From the NCBI GenBank assembly GCA_019119355.1, contig DWXE01000028.1, positions 78,859-142,858 of the forward strand: DNA of 64,000 nt, given 5' to 3'. The notes under the pieces are model-generated. The model made no database searches. It was not told where the DNA came from and saw only the letters and a program-made list of their open reading frames with translations. Positions 52,800 to 62,213 of this stretch are shown here, one piece after another. The DNA comes from Candidatus Eisenbergiella merdigallinarum. GTDB lineage: Bacteria > Bacillota > Clostridia > Lachnospirales > Lachnospiraceae. Within the stretch, counting starts at the first letter, position 1; each line of letters begins with the position of its first letter. A program made the translations under genes and the position numbers.

Positions 52800-55700
52800 T
52801 CACCCCTCCAGCAGTTCGAGGAAATCCTCCTTCGTCATGCCGGCCAGCTGTCCGCCTTCGCCCTGCAGGATCTGATCCGACAGATCCTGTTTGGTCTCCT
52901 GCAGCCGGCGGATCTTTTCTTCCACCGTATTTTTGGCGATGAGCTGATAGACCGTCACCTTCCGGGTCTGTCCCAGCCTGTGAGCCCGGTCCGTAGCCTG
53001 ATTTTGCACCGCCAGATTCCACCAGGGATCGTAGTGAATGACCACGTCCGCCCCGGTCAGGTTCAGACCCACGCCCCCGGCTCTCAGCGAGATGAGGAAT
53101 ACCTTCGTATCCCCTTCGTTAAACTCCCTCACCAGCTGCTGACGCTTCTCCTTTCCCGTGGATCCTGTGATGGTAAAATAAGAAATTTCCCGTTTTTCCA
53201 GCTCCGGCTTCAGAAGCTCCAGCATGGACGTGAACTGGGAGAAGACCAGCATCCTGTGACCGCCTTCCACCGCGCTTTCGATCAGCTCCAGACAGGACTC
53301 CCTTTTCGCCGATTCCCCGTCGTAATCTTCAAAACAAAGGGACGGATCGCAGCAGATCTGGCGCAGCTTCATCAGTTCCGCCAGCATCTGCATGCGGTTT
53401 TTCTGAAATTCATCCGCATCCTGGGAAGCGATTTTCTGGCGCATGAGCTGAGCCTGGGCCCCGTAGAGCTTCGACTGCTTTCCTTCCAGACGGACGTAGC
53501 GCACCTCTTCCAGCTTGTCCGGCAGATCCTTCAGCACATCCTGCTTCAGCCTGCGCAGGATAAAAGGCGATACCATCTTCTGAAGACGTTTTGCCGCCCA
53601 TTCTTCTTTGTTTTTGACGATGGGGGTCTCCATTTCCTGTTTGAAAACGTCATAGCTGTAAAGATAGCCAGGCATCAGATAGTCAAAAATGCTCCACAGT
53701 TCACTGAGGCGGTTCTCGATGGGCGTCCCGGTCAGCGCAAAACGGTTCGCGCTGTCGATGAGCTTTACCGCCCTGGCCGCGGCCGTGGTGTGATTTTTGA
53801 TATACTGGGCCTCGTCGATAACCTGATAATCGAATCGTTTTCCTTCATAGTAAGGAATATCCCGTTTGAGCAGGTCGTAGGACGTGATCAGCACGTCGAA
53901 GCTCTGCCAGGACTCGATCTTTTTCCTGCGCTCCTCCTGGCCGCCCGTCACCAGACAGAATTCCAGCTGCGGGGCGAAACGGCGGATTTCTTCCCCCCAG
54001 TTGAACACCAGGGAAGCCGGGGCCACGATCAGAGTCCTTCCTCCTCGCCCTTCCAGGCGGGCGGAAAGCAGCACCGCGATGGTCTGCAGCGTCTTTCCAA
54101 GCCCCATGTCGTCCGCCAGGATCCCGCCGAAATGCAGGGTTTCCAGCGTCCTCATCCACTTATATCCCACGATCTGATATCTGCGCATGACCCGGGAAAG
54201 GGAAGCCGGCTCCTCGAAGTCCGCGTCGCTGACCGTTTTGAACTCCTTGACCATTTCCCGAAATCTGCTGTCCCGGGTGCTGTATACCGTTTCCTGCTCC
54301 TCCAGCATCTTTTCCAGATACAGGGTCCGATACAGCGGAAGGTGCATTTTTCCTTTGACGAACTCCTTTGGCGACAGGTGCAGGCTGTCCATCATCTCTT
54401 CCAGCATCGCCAGTCCGCCATCGTCCAGGTTGATAAAATCGCCGCCCCTTAAGCGGTGGAATTTCTTTTTGTTCCGATAGCTGTCCAGAATCTGCAGGAG
54501 TTCTTTGCGGGAAAGATCCTCCGCAGAAATGTCCAGATTCAGAAGCCCGCGGGATACGGATACGCCCACGGAAATCCTGATTTTTCTGGCCCTATTCAGG
54601 TTCTGGAAGCGGCGGGTACACTGCACCTCGCCCACCCCGAGCAGGAAATCCAGCCCATTTTCCAGGAACTGATACACCAGATCCGCTTCCCCTCCGCAGT
54701 GAAATTCATCCCGCTCCATATTCAGGCACGGGAGCCACTGCCTGAGCCGGTATACGATTTCCGCTTCGCGCACCCGCTGCCTGACCGGTTCCATCCCGGC
54801 TTCCATATCGTCCAAAAGCAGATCCGTGAGGGAAAACTCCTCTTCCCCATACCGGACATGCGCCGTACAGGTGATATTTCCCCGCTGCGCGTCCAGATAG
54901 AAAACGAACTGCGCTTCCGGCGGCAGATAGCGCTCCGTGCGGGCAGCGTCCTCTTCCCTCACCTCCACGTATTCGCCGAGACGGGGCAGAATGGCATAAT
55001 AAAATTCCGCCATATTGTTCCGTCCAATCACAAAGCTGAGAGAGCTGCGGTCCGCAATCTCCAGAAAGGGCGCCGTGGCTTCCAGAAACTTCGGATCCAC
55101 CCGGCACAGCCGAAGCGATTTGTCCTCGATAAAATACGAGGTCTGAGATCCCTCGAAAAAGCGCGGGCCATCCCATTCGACCCGGATTCCCTGAAATACG
55201 TTTTTCTCCTCCTGCGGCCGGATCCGAAGGATCACCGCGGGATCCTCCACGCCGCAGGTTAGAATGCCCTTCCGCTTCCCTTCTCCCGTCTTCTCCTCGT
55301 ATTCGATTCCGTCCTCTCCCATCAGCTCATAGAATCGATCCAGCCGCCAGCCGTGTAATTCCAGCGCGCCGCTCTTTCCCACCGCCTTGCGGGACCAGCT
55401 CTGGCTCTCTACAAGCCGCTGTTCAAACTGCGCCTCTTCCTGCACCACCTGACGGATAAAACGGATCCACTCTTTTCCCCGTTCCGTAAAATTTCCCATC
55501 CGGTGATTGATCCTGGTGCCGGAGCCGTAAGTGTCGGTGGCCGACTCCTTTACGTTCTGGCAAAATTCCCGCAGATTTTTCACCACGAACAGCTTCTCGC
55601 TGCCCACCCGAAAAGACAGGGACAGCCGTCCGTCCTTCTGGGTCAGGCGTGGGCGAAGCGTCAGGCTTCCTTCCTCCGCATCCACATCCGCTCTGATCCG

Positions 55701-56657
55701 GTTCGCCCGCCTTTCCTGAAAGGAAGCGATCAGGCCATGCCCGGTCCGGTCCGTGGCATCCCCCGGGCGATAGAAATCCAGATATTCTTCCAACAGGCAG
55801 AAAAGCGCGGCCGTCCAGCCGCAGTTCCTCTTCCGGTCATACCACCCGTAAAAATGCTTCTGGCAGTCCGGACAATGGCACTCCACGTTCAGCACCCTGT
55901 CTCTGGAAAAAACCATCTGAATGGGAAACACCTCGCCTTTCCAGATTCCCCTTCCTTCCGCGTCTCCCAAAATTCCATCTTCATAATAAGTGTATCCGAA
56001 GTGGGTCTCATCCAGGACGACTTCCCTGCGCCTGCAGTGCGCCAGCCCCTTCTTCTCCGTGTCCGGCGTCAGCCCCAGGCTCCGCCGAAGGGCTTCCACA
56101 TCGAAATAGGAATAGGAATCCCTCGCCCGCTTCGCCCCCTGGCCGTCCGCTTCTTTGGCCGGCGCGAAGGCGCCGGGATTGAGAACCACCATCTCCGTTT
56201 CTCTCCTGGCCGCGGATTCTTTTGACTCCGCAATTTTCTCCGGAGCCGGCTCCTGCTTCTTTGCATCCTTTTCTTCCGGTTCCTGTTGCTGCAGCTTTTG
56301 TCCTTCCAGTTCCTGTTGCCGTCCAGGCTTCTCTTCATTTTCGCGCTCTTCCCCGGCAGAATTGGCTTTCGCTTTCTTTTGTTCCATCTCTTCTACGGCA
56401 TAACAGACCGCCGCCATATGCCTGCAGCGGCCGCCGCCGTTGGCCTGCGGGCAGGTACAGTGCATCCGCACCTGACCATCCGGATTCTTCCGGATCCGCA
56501 CCTCATACCGCCGGTCACCGATCACCGCCCCGCTGTAGCCGTCCTTTTCCTCCTTCAGGTCCGCCACGCGCCCTCTCTTCCAGTAATCCTCCCCCATGCT
56601 GAGGGCATTCTCCGTAAAGAGCGTCTTCCAGTTCTGTATTCTTCCAGTCTCTTCCAA
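52800..56657 (-). CDS. SWIM-domain SNF2-family helicase/ATPase
   Basis: 1285 residues with a likely TTG start at 56657, nine bases after AGGAGG; the first ATG is 20 codons in. SWIM zinc motif at 80-100 (MHCTCPQANGGGRCRHMAAV), a Glu/Gln/Lys-rich low-complexity linker, an SNF2-associated beta region, then the two-lobe motor: Walker A DDMGLGKTLQTIAVL near residue 850, DEAQ near 947, QATDRAHRLGQTRKV near 1222. Remodels nucleoprotein; a regular chromosomal gene in many Clostridia. Convergent with araC, 16 bases apart. Confidence 0.95.
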   Translation of the reverse strand: MEETGRIQNWKTLFTENALSMGEDYWKRGRVADLKEEKDGYSGAVIGDRRYEVRIRKNPDGQVRMHCTCPQANGGGRCRHMAAVCYAVEEMEQKKAKANSAGEERENEEKPGRQQELEGQKLQQQEPEEKDAKKQEPAPEKIAESKESAARRETEMVVLNPGAFAPAKEADGQGAKRARDSYSYFDVEALRRSLGLTPDTEKKGLAHCRRREVVLDETHFGYTYYEDGILGDAEGRGIWKGEVFPIQMVFSRDRVLNVECHCPDCQKHFYGWYDRKRNCGWTAALFCLLEEYLDFYRPGDATDRTGHGLIASFQERRANRIRADVDAEEGSLTLRPRLTQKDGRLSLSFRVGSEKLFVVKNLREFCQNVKESATDTYGSGTRINHRMGNFTERGKEWIRFIRQVVQEEAQFEQRLVESQSWSRKAVGKSGALELHGWRLDRFYELMGEDGIEYEEKTGEGKRKGILTCGVEDPAVILRIRPQEEKNVFQGIRVEWDGPRFFEGSQTSYFIEDKSLRLCRVDPKFLEATAPFLEIADRSSLSFVIGRNNMAEFYYAILPRLGEYVEVREEDAARTERYLPPEAQFVFYLDAQRGNITCTAHVRYGEEEFSLTDLLLDDMEAGMEPVRQRVREAEIVYRLRQWLPCLNMERDEFHCGGEADLVYQFLENGLDFLLGVGEVQCTRRFQNLNRARKIRISVGVSVSRGLLNLDISAEDLSRKELLQILDSYRNKKKFHRLRGGDFINLDDGGLAMLEEMMDSLHLSPKEFVKGKMHLPLYRTLYLEKMLEEQETVYSTRDSRFREMVKEFKTVSDADFEEPASLSRVMRRYQIVGYKWMRTLETLHFGGILADDMGLGKTLQTIAVLLSARLEGRGGRTLIVAPASLVFNWGEEIRRFAPQLEFCLVTGGQEERRKKIESWQSFDVLITSYDLLKRDIPYYEGKRFDYQVIDEAQYIKNHTTAAARAVKLIDSANRFALTGTPIENRLSELWSIFDYLMPGYLYSYDVFKQEMETPIVKNKEEWAAKRLQKMVSPFILRRLKQDVLKDLPDKLEEVRYVRLEGKQSKLYGAQAQLMRQKIASQDADEFQKNRMQMLAELMKLRQICCDPSLCFEDYDGESAKRESCLELIESAVEGGHRMLVFSQFTSMLELLKPELEKREISYFTITGSTGKEKRQQLVREFNEGDTKVFLISLRAGGVGLNLTGADVVIHYDPWWNLAVQNQATDRAHRLGQTRKVTVYQLIAKNTVEEKIRRLQETKQDLSDQILQGEGGQLAGMTKEDFLELLEG

Positions 56658-56747
56658 ACCCCGGGTCCTCCTGCTGATGTAAGTAAAATCCTCCTTTCAG
56701 TATAAGCGAAAAAGGGCGACATGGAAAGGGGCCGGACGGTTTTGCCG

Positions 56748-56780
56748 AAAAAAAACAGCGGCGTCACGGGGACGTCGCTG
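56748..56780 (-). terminator. Rho-independent terminator downstream of the phosphatase gene
   Basis: Minus-strand CAGCGACGTC (56771-56780) pairs with GACGCCGCTG (56756-56765) with one mismatch, then eight T (56748-56755). It ends a transcript coming from the phosphatase side. Confidence 0.82.
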
Positions 56781-57040
56781 CGGAAATAATTCCAACAGGG
56801 TCTTTGTGTTCTTCGAACTTCAGAGTTGGTCCGGCCTCAGACTCCCCTGAGCGAGAACGGGGGAGAGCGAAGAATTTCGTCCACCGGATTCTCCTCCAAC
56901 GGGAAATTGCCCGCGCGGCGGATCGCAGGCGGATCGCGAAGGCTCCGGGCTGCACTGGCGGCATCCTCCGACAAAAAGAATGTTCCTTTCCGCGATTTCC
57001 TCATTTCAGCCGGTACCGCCGTCTGACTGCCTCCCGATCT
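56781..57040 (-). other. Structured non-coding segment between the phosphatase gene and its terminator
   Basis: 260 bases with no convincing gene. On the minus strand there are several stems: CTCCCC with GGGGAG, CTCAG with CTGAG, CCAAC with GTTGG enclosing GTTC-GAA-GAAC. It ends at the terminator above. Either a long 3' UTR or a small RNA; no match to 6S, SRP, RNase P or tmRNA was recognised. Confidence 0.35.
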
Positions 57041-57505
57041 TCAGATCTTTCCTTCCTTTTTCAGCCATGCCAGAAAGGCCTGGCAGCCTTCCACGATATC
57101 GTCCCAGGCTTCGTCGAAGTCCCCCGTGTACCAGGGATCCGCGATGTCCCGGGGGCGATCCGAAAAATCCAGCAGCCTGCAAATTTTGTGTTCCGGATCC
57201 CCTCCGGTAATCCGTTCCATGTTGCGGATATTGTACCGTTCCGCCGCCAGCAGATAGTCAAAGTCCCTGTAGTCCCCGGCCGTCATCTGGCGCGCCGTCT
57301 TTCCCGCCGGATCGATCCCATGTTCTTTGAGCTTGCGCTTCGCCGGCGGGTAAACCGGATTTCCGATTTCCTCCCGGCTGGTAGCCGCCGACGCGATGAA
57401 AAACTGCGCTCCCAGTCCCCGCTTGTCGACCATGTCGCGGAGGATGAATTCGGCCATGGGGCTGCGACAGATGTTGCCGTGGCAGATAAATAGTATTTTT
57501 ATCAT
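57041..57505 (-). CDS. Low molecular weight protein-tyrosine phosphatase
   Basis: 154 residues. P-loop at the N-terminus (LFICHGNICRSPMAEF) with catalytic cysteine and arginine, and the general acid aspartate in DIADPWYTGD. Complete and of normal length. Its 5' end is the integration target of the neighbouring island: a degraded copy lies at 63349-63468. Present upstream sequence is therefore island DNA, with a GCGCTG/CAGCGC hairpin (57531-57547) and an AAAGGA ribosome site. Confidence 0.94.
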   Translation of the reverse strand: MIKILFICHGNICRSPMAEFILRDMVDKRGLGAQFFIASAATSREEIGNPVYPPAKRKLKEHGIDPAGKTARQMTAGDYRDFDYLLAAERYNIRNMERITGGDPEHKICRLLDFSDRPRDIADPWYTGDFDEAWDDIVEGCQAFLAWLKKEGKI

Positions 57506-57626
57506 ATCTCTTATATCCTTTCCTCATTTTGCGCTGTTTTTCAGCGCATCAGGGATACCCGGAGGGTGCTTAATAAACTTTCAAAAGATGATTCTCCACA
57601 GAAAATCCTCTTCCTAAGCTCTCCTC

Positions 57627-60005
57627 TTACATGAAATCCGCTTCTAGAAGCTCACAGAAACCAATCCCACGTCCACTTAACTTATACTTTAACAATTTAC
57701 TAATACGGTCATCACAGGTGATGAAAAATAACTGTTCCATGGTTGCTTTTGATGACATTTGATACTTAAGCAAATCCATGAACGCAAGCATATTAACATC
57801 ATCCATACATGCTGTCAGGTCATCGATAAAATATACTTTCATCTTTTCACGGTCATTTCTTGCATTAATACCCGCAAAAAAATGAGCCAACATAAAGACA
57901 CTGATTTGACCATTACTTAAAACATTAACGATACTCTTACCTTTATCATCAATTAACGAGATTCCCTCATTCTCCTGAACAATGTTAATTCCGTTACTAG
58001 AATTAAATCTTATCAGTTTATTATAGAATTTTCCAAGAGTCGGACCTACCTTTTCGTACTCGTCTTTCGAAAGTTTCTCCACAACTTCCCTGATACCTCT
58101 TGCTCTCCAAGATGCAATATCTTTCAGTTTCTGAAGTTCTTCTATCTCTTCATCAAGACTCTGATTCTTCTTATTATCCTCCTCCAGTTTTTGATTCAAG
58201 TCATGTAAAGTATGATTTGCAAGAATACTATCGATGGCATTGAGCTTTGATACAAACAAATCATAAGAAAAATCCGAAATCTCATATGATATGGTAATGA
58301 GATTTTTCACCTTTGCATATGTCTGTTGTACTGTTTCATTTTCAAACTTATACCCTAAAACCGTTAGAATCTTCTGATAAACATCTCTCACATTCTGCTC
58401 TTCGGCTTCCTCTAAAAGCATCCCCTCTACAGCATCCAGTAATTCTCCTACTTTTTCTATGTTCAATCCTTCTACATTGATCTCTCCTCTTGATTTCTGC
58501 AATATCTTAACCGCATCAAAATATGGCTGTATCTCATCCTTCAGAGCTTTCAGGCTATTAATCTCCGCCTCTAACCTTTCCTTTTCTTTCTCCACGACAG
58601 TTTTTGTGTAATTAATAATTTTTTGATAAAGAGTTTCAATCTCTGTCTGTAACGACGTTTTCTGTACTTCTTTTTCCTTTACAGATTCCCCATTTTGCTT
58701 AATATACTCATCGGCTTCTTTAAGAATCAAAGCCTCTTCCATGGTAGAAAATGACTTCGAACCACAAACGGGACATCGGGCAAGACCATTCTCTTTTAAA
58801 ACAGCATCTCTATGTTCAATCACTACTTGTTTATTCGCCGAGAGAGAAGACAACAACTTAAGCATCTTATTATTCTTGGAAAGCAGCTCAATCTCGGCAG
58901 AGAGCTTCTTTAGATTTTCCTCTTTCTCTTTAATTACCTTCTTATCCATATCAAAATCAGACTTCATAAAGCCATCAATTTCGAAGGCAATCATTGCTTC
59001 TCCGGCCTGAAAGATTGTATCTTTTGCAAGAGACAACCCCTTCAATCTACTAAGTTTGGTCTCAAGACTTATAATTGCATCCGTATTCTTCGAAAGTCCA
59101 GCTTTCACCGCACGTTGAATATGCTCTTCTTTCGTCTCCCAGTAAAAAGCAATTTTTTTAATAACAGCCTGCTGGGTCTTTAAATTCTCATTTTCTACAA
59201 GTTTATAAAGTTCTTCTCTCACCATCTGATAACCACAATTACACACTTCTGCTTTCTGCGCACTTAACTCCTCTTTATTAAGACCAACTATATCTGTCTT
59301 CTCATCCGGATAAAAAATGGTCGAAGGATATGAAACCTGCTTTGCATCCTCACGAACTTTCGATAACTGATTCTTGCGGTCTTCAATCGCCGTCTGCGGT
59401 ACCTTCTGCTTTTTCTTATCCTCAATATATCGATCAACATCCTCTGCAAAAAGCTCCAGATTCTCTGCAACCATCTTACACTCGTCATAGTTCGTGATAA
59501 ACTCATTAAAGAAGTCCTTTAGATCCTTTCTCTTTTTGCTTTGAACATTAAATGACTTCTGAACATCACAAAAATGAAAATTATAGAAACTATCTCCTAC
59601 ATATTCTCGGACAAATGATTTCGCCATTTCTTCATTTCCATCTATCGTGGCCTTAGACGACCTTGGATCTAGTTCATCCTTTGTCTGTTCTCTGCAAAGA
59701 ATTATCTCTTTATCTCCATCAACTAACCAGAGAACTACCTTGACCTTCGTTTTCGCTCCAGCATAACGATTCTTTAGAATACCATCCGTATTCATCTTGC
59801 GTTCAGTATCATTGGTACTTCTAGCATCAAAAGCAGTTTTTAATCTTCCAATGTTGCCAGTCAGACACCACTCAATCGCATCGACAGTTGTCGTCTTACC
59901 AATTCCATTTGCAGCTGAAAGAAGCACAACCGGCTTAGCATTAAAATCAATGATTTTATCGCTAAATCCTCTAAAATTTATCATTCTTATCTTGCGAACT
60001 ATCAT
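57627..60005 (-). CDS. Rad50/SMC-like ABC ATPase with zinc hook (ABC-3C system ATPase)
   Basis: 792 residues from the ATG at 60005, which overlaps the previous stop (ATGA) and follows AAGGAG. Begins MIVRKIRMINFRGFSDKIID. Walker A SAANGIGKTTTVDAIEW at 30-46. Two long coiled coils flank the zinc hook RCPVCGSK (Cys411, Cys414). ABC signature LSNGQISVFMLAHFFAG near 696 and Walker B VYFIDDLTACMDD near 724. The signature has N for the usual G, and the catalytic Glu after the Walker B Asp is Asp. In ABC-3C systems the ATPase is thought to sense invader DNA or damage and license the effector. Confidence 0.88.
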   Translation of the reverse strand: MIVRKIRMINFRGFSDKIIDFNAKPVVLLSAANGIGKTTTVDAIEWCLTGNIGRLKTAFDARSTNDTERKMNTDGILKNRYAGAKTKVKVVLWLVDGDKEIILCREQTKDELDPRSSKATIDGNEEMAKSFVREYVGDSFYNFHFCDVQKSFNVQSKKRKDLKDFFNEFITNYDECKMVAENLELFAEDVDRYIEDKKKQKVPQTAIEDRKNQLSKVREDAKQVSYPSTIFYPDEKTDIVGLNKEELSAQKAEVCNCGYQMVREELYKLVENENLKTQQAVIKKIAFYWETKEEHIQRAVKAGLSKNTDAIISLETKLSRLKGLSLAKDTIFQAGEAMIAFEIDGFMKSDFDMDKKVIKEKEENLKKLSAEIELLSKNNKMLKLLSSLSANKQVVIEHRDAVLKENGLARCPVCGSKSFSTMEEALILKEADEYIKQNGESVKEKEVQKTSLQTEIETLYQKIINYTKTVVEKEKERLEAEINSLKALKDEIQPYFDAVKILQKSRGEINVEGLNIEKVGELLDAVEGMLLEEAEEQNVRDVYQKILTVLGYKFENETVQQTYAKVKNLITISYEISDFSYDLFVSKLNAIDSILANHTLHDLNQKLEEDNKKNQSLDEEIEELQKLKDIASWRARGIREVVEKLSKDEYEKVGPTLGKFYNKLIRFNSSNGINIVQENEGISLIDDKGKSIVNVLSNGQISVFMLAHFFAGINARNDREKMKVYFIDDLTACMDDVNMLAFMDLLKYQMSSKATMEQLFFITCDDRISKLLKYKLSGRGIGFCELLEADFM

Positions 60006-60634
60006 CTTTTCAGCCACTCCTTAATCTGTTCATAATCCTGTACTTCAAAAGACTTATCCAGTACACCTTCTCTTTCTTTTCTGTTCACTCTTTTCCGTTT
60101 CTTTTCCATTAGCGCTAATAGCCCCTCATCTTCAGGAAGTAACTGACTCAATCGTTTCATTTGTTCCGTATCCGGTGCAAATGCATCTGTCGGAATCATA
60201 TGAAATGGTAATTCGATCACCTCCTCATCATCAATTACAATTTGATTCTTATCTGTCATATCGCCCTTAATGAGAATCTTCCTTGATATTAGCAAATTAC
60301 CCTCCCGGCTCTTATCTAGAATCTCCTTGGAATAAACAATCAACTGCACAACATTATACTTTAGTTTATGAATCATTTCTGCTTTACCATTAATAATCAT
60401 AAACACACGAATTCGATCATCCCAGCGATCGCATAAGGTATTGATTTCCATTAAGTCTCCATCCAGAAGAAAAAACAAATCATCTCTCTGTTCGCTGATA
60501 AAAATACATAACAACTCTTTCGGCTTCTGCTCCAAATCAAAGAGATCCTCCAGATTAATTCCATATTCAGAAGCTATATTCCCAACAAGGATATCCTTAT
60601 AACCGCTCTTCTTAAACTCTTCTTGTAAAATCAT
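60002..60634 (-). CDS. ABC-3C system middle component-like protein
   Basis: 210 residues, no recognised catalytic motif. Begins MILQEEFKKSGYKDILVGNI, has a beta-rich middle (LLCIFISEQRDDLFFLLDGD) and ends with a basic helix (KKRKRVNRKEREGVLDKS). Overlaps the ATPase gene by four bases and starts two bases after the effector stop. By position and size it is the middle component that bridges effector and ATPase in ABC-three-component systems; the assignment rests mainly on context. Confidence 0.7.
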   Translation of the reverse strand: MILQEEFKKSGYKDILVGNIASEYGINLEDLFDLEQKPKELLCIFISEQRDDLFFLLDGDLMEINTLCDRWDDRIRVFMIINGKAEMIHKLKYNVVQLIVYSKEILDKSREGNLLISRKILIKGDMTDKNQIVIDDEEVIELPFHMIPTDAFAPDTEQMKRLSQLLPEDEGLLALMEKKRKRVNRKEREGVLDKSFEVQDYEQIKEWLKR

Positions 60635-60636
60635 AG

Positions 60637-62187
60637 CTACATTTCCTCTTTAACACATTTCTCTGAAAAGATGCAGCCACCGCAAACGTCCGGTACGCTC
60701 CATTCATTCTCATCAATTCCGATACACTCCATACACTCAATATAAAAACTATCCTCACCAAGATCCGCAACCGTAGGATTTTCATTTACGTTTGCCGTAC
60801 TATAACTATAATAATTTTTACCTTTGGTAATTTTACTATTCTCAAAAAACCATTTTTCTGGCTTCGGTGAAATATTCACCATTCGTTCCACAATCTTTCG
60901 TTTTATACCTTTAAACTTTCCGCCCGCCGGAGGTAAAATTACACTATGGCTTACATATTTATCTTCTGGAAAATTCAGACAAACATAGTCAGTAACCGAG
61001 GAATCTATGTAATGACACGGATCAAACATTTCTAAATGAACCGAAATCTCCATCTCATCATTCACCTTCTCCTGACAAATATCTAACATAATCTTCCACA
61101 GATAATCCAGAAAAACAAGAAAGGCTGTTTTACATTCCGTCATATAGCTGAATCTGTCATCTACAATCGCACCTCTGTAAGCAGCAATCTTACTAGCATC
61201 GTCCGTACTAAATGTATTCAACAGCTGATACTGACCATCTACAGTTTGAGCAATTTTATTTATCCATTGTAAAGTATTCCGGTATATCCGATTCAACATG
61301 CGTGTCTGTAAGGCAGAAAGGTCATTATTATTTATAATCTCACCATATTCTTCGCAAACAACACCCACCAGATAATTTGCAATAGTCTTTTCTATCTTCG
61401 TTCTGACGGAATCTGACATATACTGATCAAATTCCTTTTTATCCACTCGCAGATGTTCAAAATTCGAATCAACCAATTCATAACGACGTTGTATATATGA
61501 AATCGCAAGACCAAGCAAAATTAACTGCCAGTGCTCCTCATTTCCACCACTATCAGTATTCGGATAATTTCGGGCTAATGCTTTCATCAATTCTACTTTG
61601 TACTCATTAATATCCAATTGGTGGGAAATATCATATTCGGCCATAAACCCGTTCAACGAGTCCTCCGATGCCATGGCCGCAAACAGATTTTGCTTTTGTA
61701 CGTCTTTCTTATTCGTTGTGTAAATATTCGTCTTAAGCCAGGTAACTGGATCTACAATATTTGAATAATCCATCGACTTGCGCAATGTATTTCCAATTCC
61801 AATATATGCTTTCATCTCATCAAGCGTTGGTTTCTTAACCTTTGGCTTTCTATGTATATATAGTCTCGGAACTGCTTTTAAAGTAGACTGAAGCATCTGA
61901 AGGCGTAGATACTGATAATAGAGATCTGTGGAAATTTCCTTTATATTAGGGTTTGTCTTCGGATAATATTTCACCTGAATAAACTCAAATGTACCATCCT
62001 CGAAAAATACATCCACATCCTCTAGATATTCTGAACAGACATACTTTACTTGCCTCTGAAGGAGACACATAATTGTAATATAATCCTGAAATAGAAATCC
62101 TCTAATCTTACTCGTTGCATCTCTATCCTTATCACCATCATACATGGCTGACAATTTGTCGAATTCTTCTTTCGTATATAGACTCAC
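60637..62187 (-). CDS. ABC-3C effector with N-terminal Cap4-like nuclease domain
   Basis: 516 residues with a GTG start nine bases after AGAGGGG. The N-terminus RDATSKIRGFLFQDYITIMC, then EDVDVFFEDG and FEFIQVKYY (Asp57, Asp59, Gln71, Lys73) match the D-QxK pattern of Cap4/DUF4297-type restriction-fold nucleases. The long helical middle has no recognised domain. The C-terminus is cysteine-rich (CMECIGI, VCGGCIFSEKCVKEEM), a likely zinc site. Probably the DNA-cutting effector of the system. The nuclease call rests on motif spacing only. Confidence 0.75.
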   Translation of the reverse strand: MSLYTKEEFDKLSAMYDGDKDRDATSKIRGFLFQDYITIMCLLQRQVKYVCSEYLEDVDVFFEDGTFEFIQVKYYPKTNPNIKEISTDLYYQYLRLQMLQSTLKAVPRLYIHRKPKVKKPTLDEMKAYIGIGNTLRKSMDYSNIVDPVTWLKTNIYTTNKKDVQKQNLFAAMASEDSLNGFMAEYDISHQLDINEYKVELMKALARNYPNTDSGGNEEHWQLILLGLAISYIQRRYELVDSNFEHLRVDKKEFDQYMSDSVRTKIEKTIANYLVGVVCEEYGEIINNNDLSALQTRMLNRIYRNTLQWINKIAQTVDGQYQLLNTFSTDDASKIAAYRGAIVDDRFSYMTECKTAFLVFLDYLWKIMLDICQEKVNDEMEISVHLEMFDPCHYIDSSVTDYVCLNFPEDKYVSHSVILPPAGGKFKGIKRKIVERMVNISPKPEKWFFENSKITKGKNYYSYSTANVNENPTVADLGEDSFYIECMECIGIDENEWSVPDVCGGCIFSEKCVKEEM

Positions 62188-62213
62188 GAATCATTTCCCC
62201 TCTTTATTTGCAT

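Noticed and set aside
52800..56657. SNF2 helicase as part of the defence island (for example a DISARM or similar system)
   Set aside because: It lies outside the integration scar, has host-like GC content, and has no methylase or phospholipase partners; the SWIM-SNF2 layout is a usual chromosomal gene in Clostridia.
56764..56964. A 66-codon frame in the gap after the phosphatase gene
   Set aside because: Arg/Pro-rich, no ribosome site, runs into the terminator stem; the nucleotide structure is the better explanation.
57506..57626. GCGCTG/CAGCGC hairpin at 57531-57547 as a terminator of the ABC-3C operon
   Set aside because: No T run follows on the minus strand; the operon may read through into the phosphatase gene.
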